A stretch of 64,000 bases of DNA, taken from positions 62,001-126,000 of the forward strand of contig CAWKGK010000002.1 in the NCBI GenBank assembly GCA_963849115.1, in the 5' to 3' direction. Below, piece after piece: positions 53,301 to 61,023 of the stretch. The translations under genes and the position numbers were made by a program. Origin of the DNA: JACDAL01 sp963849115. GTDB taxonomy: Bacteria; Actinomycetota; CADDZG01; WHSQ01. The notes beneath the pieces are model-generated. The model searched no databases, was not told the DNA's origin, and was given only the letters and a program-made list of their open reading frames with translations. The number at the start of each line of letters is the position of its first letter. Position 1 is the first letter of the stretch.

Positions 53301-53808
53301 CGAGCTCGAGATGCATGTTCTTGGGCTCGACCCCCAGCGTCTCCTCCAACAATCGCGAGTAGAAGGTCGACTGGAGCACCGCCCTTGCCTTCGCCGAACG
53401 GGCGAGCTTAGCGTCGCAGACTTCGTATCCTTCCGCGCCGCCCAGGAGATCGGCGCGGACAAGAAAGTCGGGGAGTCCCAACCGCTCGTCGCGCAATAAG
53501 GCTCCTTGATACACGACATCGACGCCGTTACCGAGAGCCTCCTGCGTAGCTTCAGCCCGCGCCAGAAAGTCCGTGCCGGCGCCGGAAAGGTCCTCAACCC
53601 CCCATCCCTGTGCTTGAAGCTCGGCCAGCACCCGCGACTCGTGTTGCTCGCCGCGGCGGATGAGCGCCTCGGTACCGAGATCCTTCGTGTACGGCTTCGC
53701 AACGAGCCCACCGGCGGCAGCCAAGTCGAGGCTGGTCAGGTGCCCGCATGCAAGGAAGTTCGCAAGGTCGGTGGCGGAATACCGAAGCTGTTGGTGGATC
53801 ACTCTCAT
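50308..53808 (-). CDS. RecB-like nuclease fused to a superfamily 1 DNA/RNA helicase
   Basis: A 1166-residue two-part protein of the TM0106 type. The N-terminal half has a RecB-like nuclease fold (ARSAKARAVLQSTFYSRLLE and the cysteines CAVCRWWQVC, probably an Fe-S or metal site) and an exonuclease-like domain (GDLFFDIEGARYYSE, near residue 335). The C-terminal half is a UPF1/DNA2-like helicase: Walker A GPPGTGKTYTGAWQI (near residue 780), Walker B LVVDEASQMSLADA, and GTVDRFQGRQAPVVIYSMAS near the end. It may act in DNA repair or in defence. It lies with an ATPase, an ImmA regulator and HicAB. Confidence 0.88.
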   Translation of the reverse strand: MRVIHQQLRYSATDLANFLACGHLTSLDLAAAGGLVAKPYTKDLGTEALIRRGEQHESRVLAELQAQGWGVEDLSGAGTDFLARAEATQEALGNGVDVVYQGALLRDERLGLPDFLVRADLLGGAEGYEVCDAKLARSAKARAVLQSTFYSRLLEETLGVEPKNMHLELGDGERISFRVKDFSAYERQVDRLFRDLAKSKPAFPPKGTYPEPVEHCAVCRWWQVCVERRRADDDLSRVAGMTSRQRKAMKDVGVTTRRGFAALIEPPHLARVGRKNLAKVFAQARLQVEGEDRGEWLWEFVEPERNEEGELTLDRGLLGLPEPAEGDLFFDIEGARYYSEDGKEFGLQYLFGITDSAEIDDQRRPRYHTFWAFDRAGERDAFEKVVDFIAGRLVQHPDAHVYHYNHYEPTALDHLAELHVTREDALKRLMGRFATHEDELDGLLRRRVLVDLYRIVRQGIRASVESYSIKRLEPLYEFARSVELSDVGERSLHFELALDESNADGDLEGRRILRGYNEDDCRSTHALRDWLEHRREDLASTLAEDLPRPLPPELEEDKSDPEVRKLRGALLDGLPDEASRSLEEQARALIADLLGFHRREDKPKWWRYFHLRGLSEDELLEQPDAVAGLEFDGVGEKVQKSTLYRYRFPAQEHGFRAGDMAEDPVSGKPSNIYDTDDTTGFLTLLRGPSKLNEPHPSALIEPGPQYRRTTHAESLRRLAQRVLDIGGGEWPRSAAYDLLLRRRPKADDDNDGPLRRSDEDGLSAGRRLAVDLKKSCLAVQGPPGTGKTYTGAWQIVDLVGAGKRIGVTANSHAVICNLLDKVDEVAMSSGTVVRIGQKTGDGTPVSRAVTDSDLLFTSNGKVKDSLLSGKVDVVGGTTWVWSHPDLIATIDVLVVDEASQMSLADALACAPANGSLILLGDPKQLAQPSQGAHPPGSDASALGHVLGDHDTMPTDRGLFLQRTRRMHPDVCRFTSEVFYEGRLSGIEGLERQAVLGSGRFSGAGLRIVEVEHEGNTNSSPEEAAAVVEIVRDVLGRRWRDQSAAEHQIGPADVLVVTPFNSQIREIEEALELAKQADVSIGTVDRFQGRQAPVVIYSMASSSPEEAPRGMEFLYDLHRLNVATSRSKCLAIIVASPELVRVSCRTPRQMHLANALCRSWELGREGA

Positions 53809-53981
53809 TTTCGCTCCATGGTGGGCGGGTGTATTTTCGGCATTTACTCAGCCAGACTGGAACTCACCCTGCGCAGGAATCACAGAGTTCGTTCGGCTCC
53901 TCGCCCCAGTTGGGATTCTGGCGAGCTCTATCAACCGGTTCGTGATCGGCCCTTCCGCATCCTGCGAGGAAGCAATGACGA

Positions 53982-55055
53982 TTAGAGAGCTGGCGAGAAG
54001 CCCACTTTCTTCTTCCACTCATCGGGAGCGCGCGTTTCCAGGGCCGCGTAGAGGTCGGCTAGGTGGCCGGGACAAGGCTCGGGGGGTACCTGCCCGCGCT
54101 CCAGCAGCCACTCGCTTGCCTCAACAGACGAGAACGGGAGGAACTCCACCCGAGCGGCGCAGCGTCCGGGTCGCGCCACGGCAGGATGAAGTCTGCCCAG
54201 CTCCTCGTTCGTGGTCACGAGGAGGATGATCTTGGTAAGCCGTCCGATGAACCCATCGGTCAGATTGAGGAGGCGAGACAGCCCTTGACCGGTCTGGCGC
54301 TTTGCATCGGGCGTGAGCAGCTCGCCGGTGTCCTCGAGCACCAGAACGCGCCACTCTTCTGCTTGCATCATGTGGGGAGAAAGAACGATGTCCATCATGT
54401 AGTCGGCCTCGCCGAAGAGATTCTCGGGATCGGTGATGTAGTGGAAGTTGGCCCACGTTCTCCAATCCCACGCCAGCGACTGCAGGGCGCGCGTTTTGCC
54501 CGTCCCCGGATCCCCGTGCCACAGGAGGATTCGACCTCCCTGTGGTGGCGCATTCGCTTCCACCAGGGGATCGATACGGGAGCGCGTCTGTGATGAGTAG
54601 TTACGCTCGATGCTCTGCCAAGCTTCGACCTCGACGGTCCGCCGTGTCCTGCGTGGCCCATTTGCCCCCGTCCGCCAAAACGAGATCTCAGCCTCGCATC
54701 GGTCCTTCCGTGGCAACACCGGTGGATAGAAGGACTTCAGGAGGAGCTCCACATCGAGGTTGACCTCTGCGTGGGCGGCCACCCTCAAGAACAGATCGTC
54801 GCCCCGCAGCTGCAAGTAACACAGGGCATCGTCCAGGAGGAACGTCTCCTGTCCTTGCCCGTATATCCCCAGATGCCTGAAGAGCGGAACTGCACCCGGA
54901 AGGAAGGTCAGCTTTCGCTCCGACGTCTCCCAGGTGAATGCCCGCACGAAACGAAACTGTCGACGAGCGACCTCGTCTGCGAACACGGACTCGGCGAAGT
55001 CCTGGACATCGAGCTCCTTGCCGACCTGGATCGACAGCTTGGAACTCGGGTTCAT
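53982..55055 (-). CDS. AAA+ ATPase of the DUF5925 type
   Basis: A 357-residue protein. The N-terminal half (RRQFRFVRAFTWETSERKLT and onward) resembles DUF5925; the C-terminal half is an AAA+ core: ILLWHGDPGTGKTRALQSLA (Walker A, near residue 190), WRVLVLEDTGELLTP (Walker B), a sensor asparagine in KIILLVTTNEELGRLHPAVARP and an arginine finger in ARPGRCAARVEF. Start ATG 55055 is inferred; the open frame goes further. The function is unknown. It is divergent from the XRE-ImmA gene and upstream of the nuclease-helicase gene on the same strand. Confidence 0.78.
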   Translation of the reverse strand: MNPSSKLSIQVGKELDVQDFAESVFADEVARRQFRFVRAFTWETSERKLTFLPGAVPLFRHLGIYGQGQETFLLDDALCYLQLRGDDLFLRVAAHAEVNLDVELLLKSFYPPVLPRKDRCEAEISFWRTGANGPRRTRRTVEVEAWQSIERNYSSQTRSRIDPLVEANAPPQGGRILLWHGDPGTGKTRALQSLAWDWRTWANFHYITDPENLFGEADYMMDIVLSPHMMQAEEWRVLVLEDTGELLTPDAKRQTGQGLSRLLNLTDGFIGRLTKIILLVTTNEELGRLHPAVARPGRCAARVEFLPFSSVEASEWLLERGQVPPEPCPGHLADLYAALETRAPDEWKKKVGFSPAL

Positions 55056-55107
55056 CGCCGACTGATTGGTCACTTGGTAACGGTATTCGCCCCTACGGCT
55101 AAGAGCA

Positions 55108-55149
55108 ATACGATCATACGTATAAGATAAACTCCCAGAGATTTGGGAG
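55108..55149. promoter_or_regulatory. AT-rich divergent control region with palindromes
   Basis: Between the ATPase and XRE-ImmA genes lie a direct repeat ATACG-ATC-ATACG (55108-55120), the palindrome ATACGTAT (55116-55123), TATAAGATAA (55121-55130, a possible -10) and a perfect inverted repeat CTCCCA-N6-TGGGAG (55132-55149). This stretch is the most AT-rich for kilobases and is a likely binding site for the XRE protein. Confidence 0.5.
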
Positions 55150-55169
55150 CGTGGTGTGGGTTCAATACG

Positions 55170-56060
55170 ATGAGCCGCATAGTGAACAGCTTTCCTCACC
55201 CGACCGCCAGAAGCATCGGCGAGCGCCTGCGAGTACTTCGCACGGCCCGTGGGCTCAGCCAGGAACAGCTCGCCAGCAAGATCCAGCGTCGCCAGGCAAC
55301 GATCTCCGCCTGGGAAGGCGGGCGCACCCTCCCCAGCCTCGAAGACCTCTACGATCTAGCCTTCATCTTCGACGTCGACGTCCACGAGCTGCTGCCGAGC
55401 AGGAGGCTGGAGCCGCCTCTGCGGGGAATCCTTCGAGCGATCGAGGAGCAACTCCCTGCGGGTACTCGGTTCCACGCCGCACTCGAGCTCTTTCTGAGAC
55501 GGGCGAGCAGGACGCTCGCGCCGACCAAAGAGCTGGACGTTGACAACCGCAATCCCCAGGCAGCGGCAGTGGAGGTCCTCGCTGCGGCGAGAATCACAGA
55601 GCCCCCCGTCAACGTCGCCGAAGTGGCCACGCGCTGCGGCAGCCGGGTGGTGGGATGGGACACAGCAGAGGAGGCTGTCTCGGGTCTTCTCGTGGAGCTG
55701 GAAGACGGGCCTCTTATCGCCTACAACGCCGACCACCCCTACGGGCGGACCAGATTCACGATTGCCCACGAGCTCGGCCACCTCCTATTGAACCATCTCG
55801 ATTCCTTCCACGTAGACCTCACCGTGAGAGAGGGGGCTGAGGGGAGGCCCGGCTATGACCCTTCCAAGGAGAAAGCCGCCAACGAGTTCGCCGCCGAGCT
55901 GTTGATGCCGGAGCAGTGGGTTCGAGAGCGCCTGAGCCACGAGCTCGATGTGCCGTTGAAGTTGGTTGCCAATGAGGTTTTCGGAGTGAGCGAGTTGGCC
56001 TTTGGCTACCGCCTCATGAACCTGGGCATCCCGGCTCACGACCTGCTGGGGGAGCCCTGA
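55170..56060 (+). CDS. XRE-type regulator fused to an ImmA/IrrE metallopeptidase
   Basis: A 296-residue protein. The N-terminal helix-turn-helix (IGERLRVLRTARGLSQEQLA, then RRQATISAWEGGRTLPSLED; about residues 13-65) binds DNA; the C-terminal ImmA-type zinc peptidase has FTIAHELGHLLLNHLD (near residue 200) and the third ligand in EKAANEFAAELLMPEQW. Such fusions cleave repressors or their own partner in response to stress in phage, mobile elements and toxin systems. ATG 55170 is chosen as start. It is divergent from the ATPase gene and just upstream of hicA. Confidence 0.9.
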   Translation: MSRIVNSFPHPTARSIGERLRVLRTARGLSQEQLASKIQRRQATISAWEGGRTLPSLEDLYDLAFIFDVDVHELLPSRRLEPPLRGILRAIEEQLPAGTRFHAALELFLRRASRTLAPTKELDVDNRNPQAAAVEVLAAARITEPPVNVAEVATRCGSRVVGWDTAEEAVSGLLVELEDGPLIAYNADHPYGRTRFTIAHELGHLLLNHLDSFHVDLTVREGAEGRPGYDPSKEKAANEFAAELLMPEQWVRERLSHELDVPLKLVANEVFGVSELAFGYRLMNLGIPAHDLLGEP

Positions 56061-56096
56061 GCGGGATCCGTCGCACCCCGCCGATAGCGTTCAAGC

Positions 56097-56354
56097 ATGA
56101 AGCCCCGGAGGCTCTTTGATCGAATAGCCCGCGGGTCGGTCGCCAACGTCCGCTTCTTGGACATGTGCAGACTCGTCGAGGCGTTCGGCTTCGTCTCCCT
56201 GCGGGTGAACGCCAGCCACCACATCTTCGGCCATCCGAACTTAGCCGAGCAGCTCAACCTCCAAGATGTACGCGGCCAGGCAAAGCCCTATCAGATCAGG
56301 CAGTTTTTGCGTCTTGTCGAGCGGTACGCTCTGACCATGGAGGAGGAAGGGTGA
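56097..56354 (+). CDS. hicA: HicA-family toxin
   Basis: An 85-residue small basic protein of the HicA dsRBD-like fold, a ribonuclease that cleaves mRNA. The catalytic histidine lies in VNASHHIFGHPN (near residue 40), preceded by FVSLRVN. The hicB start overlaps its stop (GTGA). The pair lies 36 bases after the XRE-ImmA gene in the same direction. Confidence 0.88.
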   Translation: MKPRRLFDRIARGSVANVRFLDMCRLVEAFGFVSLRVNASHHIFGHPNLAEQLNLQDVRGQAKPYQIRQFLRLVERYALTMEEEG

Positions 56355-56563
56355 CCGACCATCACATAAACGTCTTCTACAGCGAGGAGGATGGGGGCTA
56401 TGTCGCCGACATCCCCGATCTGGAGTCCTGCTCAGCCTTCGGAAGTACGCCTGAGGAGGCGTTGGCAGAGGTCCAGAAGGCGAAGGAGGCATGGATTGCC
56501 GCCGCGCGTGGTGCGGGGCGCCCCATCCCGGAGCCTCGCTACCGCCCGGCTATATACGGGTGA
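56351..56563 (+). CDS. hicB: HicB-family antitoxin
   Basis: A 70-residue protein with the HicB core NVFYSEEDGGYVADIPDLES and STPEEALAEVQKAKEAWIAA. It lacks a C-terminal DNA-binding domain, so repression may rely on another protein, perhaps the XRE-ImmA gene product. The start is GTG 56351, overlapping the hicA stop. Confidence 0.87.
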   Translation: MTDHHINVFYSEEDGGYVADIPDLESCSAFGSTPEEALAEVQKAKEAWIAAARGAGRPIPEPRYRPAIYG

Positions 56564-56582
56564 TCCCAGGTTGGGTAGTCGT

Positions 56583-56608
56583 CTGGGGCCCAAACTGCGC
56601 CGCCCCAG
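56583..56608. terminator. Possible hairpin after hicB
   Basis: CTGGGG (56583-56588) and CCCCAG (56603-56608) pair with a 14-base loop, between hicB (plus) and the cupredoxin gene (minus). Weak, but placed as a terminator. Confidence 0.35.
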
Positions 56609-56632
56609 GACGCCGTAAGCTAAGGCGCGGGA

Positions 56633-57289
56633 TCAGCCGACCTTCACCGGCCCGTTCATGTTTGCGTGGTACTCGCAGACGAAGTAGTAGTCGCCCTTCT
56701 TGAGCGGCTTGATCGGAAAGCTCTCGGTTGCACCTCCCGCGATGTCGGGGCTCGCGAACAGAGAGTTGCTCGGATCGGCGGCGTCCGCTTCGGTTTGAAA
56801 TATCAGGAGGTTGTGCACCACGGTGTCGCGGTTGTCGATCTCGAACTCGGTCGGCTTTCCGGCCGGGAGCTCGATGGCGTCGGCATTGAACGCCGTCCCC
56901 TCTGCGATCATCGAGTCCGTTGCGGGTCCGGCGGGGACGGTCTGTTCTCCTCCGGCTTCCGAGGCTCCAGCGTGCTCCTCGCTCACACCGAACCCCGCCT
57001 GCACCATGACCAGGCCGATGATTACCGGATAGAGCGCCACGAGCACGACTTCGAAGACGGTGGCTCGAGACAGGTTCGGGCGCAGCGCGAGAAACGCGCA
57101 CGCACCGAGGATGTTGGCGGCGGTAATGATGGCAACGGCCGTGGCCGCCCCGGCCGGCAGCGACAACAAGATGCGCGAGAAAGACCAGGCCACCGCCGCG
57201 ATCATCGCCACCGCCCCAAGAGGAATCACCAGGACAAGTGGTACGCGAAAGCGGATCTCTCCGGTCAGGTCAGAGCGACTCTGCTGCAT
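56633..57289 (-). CDS. Membrane-bound cupredoxin
   Basis: A 218-residue protein with three or four hydrophobic segments (about residues 15-90) and a C-terminal cupredoxin domain. Copper ligands are in VVHNLLIF and VCEYHANMNG. The domain is very like that of 44817-45842 (AEGTAFNADA, GGATESFPIKPLKKGDYYF), so the two are paralogues; the long repeat linker and the NuoI-like motif are missing here. It is the last gene of the oxidase operon, 6 bases after ctaG, so it may pass electrons to the oxidase. Confidence 0.85.
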   Translation of the reverse strand: MQQSRSDLTGEIRFRVPLVLVIPLGAVAMIAAVAWSFSRILLSLPAGAATAVAIITAANILGACAFLALRPNLSRATVFEVVLVALYPVIIGLVMVQAGFGVSEEHAGASEAGGEQTVPAGPATDSMIAEGTAFNADAIELPAGKPTEFEIDNRDTVVHNLLIFQTEADAADPSNSLFASPDIAGGATESFPIKPLKKGDYYFVCEYHANMNGPVKVG

Positions 57290-57295
57290 CTAACA

Positions 57296-58144
57296 CTAAG
57301 TCCTTAAATTCCACGCCTCGAGCTCGCGCTCGAAGTCGTCCCACGTTGCCTCATCGACACTGCTCGGCTCCATGCTCGCCTCCTCGTCAGCATGCCACTT
57401 GAAGAAGAGCACTGCGATGATGCCCCACAAGAGGGCACCACCACCCAGCTTCATCGTCAGTCCGGCAATCCGGTTATCGGTCAGAGCGTCAATCCAGGGA
57501 TGGGGCACAGTTTCGTAGAAATGATAGATGGGCCGCTCGGCGAACGTGAGAAAAGAGGCTGGCACAGTCGGCAGCACCGACTGCAGGAACAGATACAGCA
57601 TCTTGGCGGGCGGGCTGAGCTGAGGAAGCTCCTCCACGCGTCCCACGACCGGCGACCACATCATGAAGGAGGTCACCACCAAGAAGAAGTGCAAACCGAA
57701 GTGGAGCGGCTCCGAACGAAGGGACGCGTCGACCAGCGAGGGCCAGTGCGACACCGCCACGAACACGTTGAAGGCGATAAGGGCGACCATCGGGCGCGTC
57801 AAGAAGCGGGCGGCTCGAAGCACTCTAGGAGGAGAGACAATCGCGCTGAGGAGCCAGCGTGGAGTTCCCATCAGCAACAGCGGAGGCGCGATCAGAGAGA
57901 ACACCATGTGCTGAAGCATGTGGACCGAGAACAGGTAGCCCTCACTGAGGTCGTGCACCGGGTAGTCGGCTCCGGCCCACAGAGCCAGCAGCCCGGCTGA
58001 GAACAGCACGATCTCCTTTCGGCTCGCGCTGCCCGGCCCCCTTCTTCTCACGGCCCAGACATAGCCTGCCGCCAGGGTCATCATCAGGAGCCACACGTCG
58101 GGGTGAGCATGAAAGGCCCACGGGGAGGCGGTGGCCGCAAGCAC
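57296..58144 (-). CDS. ctaG: CtaG-type cytochrome oxidase assembly protein
   Basis: A 282-residue membrane protein of the caa3-type CtaG family, needed to build the oxidase (probably copper handling). LFSVHMLQHMVFSLIAPPLL has the conserved histidines (near residue 77) and AFNVFVAVSHWPSLVD is characteristic. GTG 58144 is chosen because AAGGACG lies upstream and it avoids overlap with the COX4-type gene; a longer frame exists. About seven helices. Confidence 0.87.
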   Translation of the reverse strand: MLAATASPWAFHAHPDVWLLMMTLAAGYVWAVRRRGPGSASRKEIVLFSAGLLALWAGADYPVHDLSEGYLFSVHMLQHMVFSLIAPPLLLMGTPRWLLSAIVSPPRVLRAARFLTRPMVALIAFNVFVAVSHWPSLVDASLRSEPLHFGLHFFLVVTSFMMWSPVVGRVEELPQLSPPAKMLYLFLQSVLPTVPASFLTFAERPIYHFYETVPHPWIDALTDNRIAGLTMKLGGGALLWGIIAVLFFKWHADEEASMEPSSVDEATWDDFERELEAWNLRT

Positions 58145-58154
58145 GGCGTCGTCC

Positions 58155-58490
58155 TTAAGTCGCAACGGGGGCCGGGCCCCCGTGCGTGAAGAAGTAGAGG
58201 AGGACGATCGCAAACACGGTCAAGGCCAGCACGACTCCCGTAACGAAGAAACGCCCAAAGATCTTGCTGTCAAAACGGAGATGCATGAACCACCTGGCAA
58301 CGAACAGGAACTTGACAACGGCAAGCAACAGCAGAATCGGAACCAGCAGGGTCCGCAACGCCGGCACATAGTAGATCGCGACCTCCACGGCGGTCACGAC
58401 CGCCAGAAAAATGGCGACTTTGATGTACTGCCGAGGCTCCGGGTGGGAATGGAGCTCTTCTTCTTCTCCTGCCTCAACCTGTTGGCTCAT
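58155..58490 (-). CDS. ctaF: Cytochrome c oxidase subunit IV
   Basis: A 111-residue protein with three helices and an acidic N-terminus (EAGEEEELHSHPEPRQYIKV) typical of prokaryotic COX4 proteins (CtaF). ALRTLLVPILLLLAVVKFLF and VARWFMHLRFDSKIFGRFF match that family. It lies between ctaE and ctaG, 4 bases after ctaE. Confidence 0.9.
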   Translation of the reverse strand: MSQQVEAGEEEELHSHPEPRQYIKVAIFLAVVTAVEVAIYYVPALRTLLVPILLLLAVVKFLFVARWFMHLRFDSKIFGRFFVTGVVLALTVFAIVLLYFFTHGGPAPVAT

Positions 58491-58494
58491 CGGG

Positions 58495-59109
58495 CTACTC
58501 CAAGGGGATCAAGTAGACGACTGTGAAGATCACAACCCACACGATGTCGACGAAGTGCCAGTAGAGGCCGATCAGCTCGACCTTGCGCGCGGCTCCAGGT
58601 TGCAGCTTGTCCGACATCGACATGCCCACCAGAGACAGCAGCATGAGGATGCCGACCGATACGTGAGCACCGTGAAAACCAGTGAGTACGAAAAAGGCGC
58701 TGCCGGCAGGACTGGAGCCCAGCGTGAGCCCTTCCTCGATGAAGTCCGTGAACTCGAAGATCTGACCGCCGATGAAGGTAACGCCCAGGAGCGCCGTCGC
58801 CAGCAGCCAGATGCGCATTCCCCGCACGTCTCCGCGCTGGATACAGGATAGAGCGAGCACCATCGTAAGGCTCGACATGAGCAAAACGAAAGACGAGACC
58901 GACGTATAGGGGATGTCGTAGATCTCTGAGGGAACAGGACCGGAGTCGGGCAGCACCTTGCTGCGATAAAGCAGGTAGGTGGTGATCAGCGATCCGAAGA
59001 ACAGGCACTCCGAGCCCAAGAAAGCCCACATCGCCATCTTGGTGTTGTCAAGTCCCGTGCTGGTGTGGTGCTCTTGCGTTGCGGCCAGTGCCGCTTCCTG
59101 CGCGCTCAC
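58495..59109 (-). CDS. ctaE: Cytochrome c oxidase subunit III
   Basis: A 204-residue subunit with five helices, the shorter bacterial form. MAMWAFLGSECLFFGSLITT contains the conserved glutamate, and FFVLTGFHGAHVSVGILMLL and LYWHFVDIVWVVIFTVVYL are typical. GTG 59109 overlaps the stop of ctaD (GTGA). Confidence 0.95.
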   Translation of the reverse strand: MSAQEAALAATQEHHTSTGLDNTKMAMWAFLGSECLFFGSLITTYLLYRSKVLPDSGPVPSEIYDIPYTSVSSFVLLMSSLTMVLALSCIQRGDVRGMRIWLLATALLGVTFIGGQIFEFTDFIEEGLTLGSSPAGSAFFVLTGFHGAHVSVGILMLLSLVGMSMSDKLQPGAARKVELIGLYWHFVDIVWVVIFTVVYLIPLE

Positions 59110-60983
59110 TCGTCCACCGACGGCTCGAGCACCCAGCCGAACAGGCTCAGCAGGAGGATCAGGATTCCGGAGATGATCAGCGGCCATGACGCCCCGGTGT
59201 CGGCGTAGATGACGCCGTAGCCCATGACCGGGAGCCCGGTCGCGGCCAGCGCGGGGAAGTAGGAGGGGGACGGCAGATGAATGTGCCCGTGCTCTGTGTG
59301 CCCGTCGTGGCCGTTCGCCCCCCCCGCGAGCACGCGGCGCGGGGACTTCTCGGGGACCTCTATGTACTTCGTGTGCCAGAAGTCATCGCGGTGACGCACC
59401 ACCGGCTCCTCGGCAAAGTTGTAGACCGGAGGTGGCGAGGGGGTCGACCATTCCAGCGTTCGGGCGTCCCACGGATCGGCGCCTGCCTCCTCACCCCTGG
59501 TCCTGCTGCGAACCGCGTTGAAGATGAACACGAGGAACGAGACCGCAATCGTGAACGCGCCCACCGTCGAGATCAGGTTCCAGAAGTTCCACCCCATCTC
59601 GTCGGGGTAGACCGATATGCGGCGTGGCATGCCCTGGAGTCCGAGGATGTGGAAGGGCCCGAAGGTGAGGTTGAACCCGAGGAACATCAGCCAGAAGTGG
59701 AGATGGCCGAGCCCGTTGGCCAAGAAGCGGCCGAAGATCTTGGGCCACCAGTAATAGATGCCCGAGAAGAGCCCAAAGATCGCGCCTCCGAACAACACGT
59801 AGTGGAAGTGAGCGACGATGTAGTAAGTGTCCTGCTGCTGAGCGTCGTGAGGAACAATCGAGTGAGTCACACCCGAGAGCCCACCGATGATGAACATCGA
59901 CACGAACCCCAGTGAAAACATCAAAGGTGGCTTGAATTCGATGCTGCCTCCCCACAGCGTGCCCAGCCAGTTGAAGATCTTGATCCCGGTCGGTACCGCG
60001 ATGAACATCGTGGAGAGAGCGAAGGCGGCGTTGGCAACGGGGCCGAGGCCGGTCGTGAACATGTGGTGCGCCCACACGCCCCAGCCCATGAAACCGATGG
60101 CGATGCCGGCGAAGACGATGGCCGCATAACCGAAGATCGGCTTACGAGCGAAGGTCGGCAGCACCTCTGAGACGATCCCCATGGCGGGAAGGATCATGAT
60201 GTAGACCTCTGGGTGACCGAACAACCAGAACAGATGCTGCCACAGAATCGGATCGCCGCCCTCGGCCGGATTGAAGAAGTTGGCGCCGTAGGCGCGATCG
60301 AACATGAGTTGAAACAGCGCAACCGCGATGATCGGCATCGCAAACAACAGCAGGAACGAAGTCACCAGCGACATCCAAATGAACACCGGCATGCGCATCA
60401 GTGTCATGCCCGGAGCCCTCATATTGAGGATCGTGATGATGAAGTTGACTGCGCCGGCCAGAGATGCAACACCGAGCATTTGCAGTCCCAGCGAGTAAAA
60501 GGTCATGCCGTGACTGGGCAGCTCGCGGTTCAGCGGTGCATAGCCGAACCAACCTCCGTCGGGTGCGCCGCCGAGAACGAAGCTCGAGTACAGGAACAGG
60601 CCGCCCAAAGCAAAGACCCAGTAGCTAAAGGCGTTGAGCCGGGGGAAAGCGACATCGCGCGCTCCGATCATCAAGGGGATGAAATAGTTCATCAGACCGA
60701 CACCCATCGGCATCACGACCAAGAAAATCATCGTGACTCCGTGCATCGTGAAGAGCTGGTTGTAGGTGTCGGCGTCAAGAATATTGCCGTCGGGCCCGGC
60801 CAGCTGGGCACGTATGGCGAGAGCTTCGATCCCACCTATCAGAAAGAATATGAAGGCCGTGAAGCCGTAGAGAATGCCTATCTTCTTGTGGTCGACGGTC
60901 GTGACCCAGCTCCACCACCCCGTGGTGGCGCTCGGCCTGCTCATGAATCCTCGTCGCTCGGAAAGCGCCGCGGTGGCCATCAT
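59106..60983 (-). CDS. ctaD: Cytochrome c oxidase subunit I with a C-terminal extension
   Basis: The catalytic subunit that reduces oxygen and pumps protons, 625 aa. Heme and copper ligands are in TMHGVTMIFLVVMPMG, LFWLFGHPEVYIMILPAMG (His-Tyr) and YYIVAHFHYVLFGGAIFGL. After the 12-helix core it continues for about 90 residues with two more helices (YFPALAATGLPVMGYGVIY and LIISGILILLLSLFGWVLEP), which resembles a fused subunit IV-like piece as in actinobacterial oxidases. Upstream is ctaC. Confidence 0.95.
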   Translation of the reverse strand: MMATAALSERRGFMSRPSATTGWWSWVTTVDHKKIGILYGFTAFIFFLIGGIEALAIRAQLAGPDGNILDADTYNQLFTMHGVTMIFLVVMPMGVGLMNYFIPLMIGARDVAFPRLNAFSYWVFALGGLFLYSSFVLGGAPDGGWFGYAPLNRELPSHGMTFYSLGLQMLGVASLAGAVNFIITILNMRAPGMTLMRMPVFIWMSLVTSFLLLFAMPIIAVALFQLMFDRAYGANFFNPAEGGDPILWQHLFWLFGHPEVYIMILPAMGIVSEVLPTFARKPIFGYAAIVFAGIAIGFMGWGVWAHHMFTTGLGPVANAAFALSTMFIAVPTGIKIFNWLGTLWGGSIEFKPPLMFSLGFVSMFIIGGLSGVTHSIVPHDAQQQDTYYIVAHFHYVLFGGAIFGLFSGIYYWWPKIFGRFLANGLGHLHFWLMFLGFNLTFGPFHILGLQGMPRRISVYPDEMGWNFWNLISTVGAFTIAVSFLVFIFNAVRSRTRGEEAGADPWDARTLEWSTPSPPPVYNFAEEPVVRHRDDFWHTKYIEVPEKSPRRVLAGGANGHDGHTEHGHIHLPSPSYFPALAATGLPVMGYGVIYADTGASWPLIISGILILLLSLFGWVLEPSVDE

Positions 60984-61023
60984 CTCTCCTTCGTCGTGTT
61001 CCCGCGCAACAAAACTCTAGTCG

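Noticed and set aside
50308..56563. Complete prophage or integrative element
   Set aside because: No integrase, transposase, structural phage genes, flanking direct repeats or tRNA junction were seen; only an accessory gene block can be claimed.
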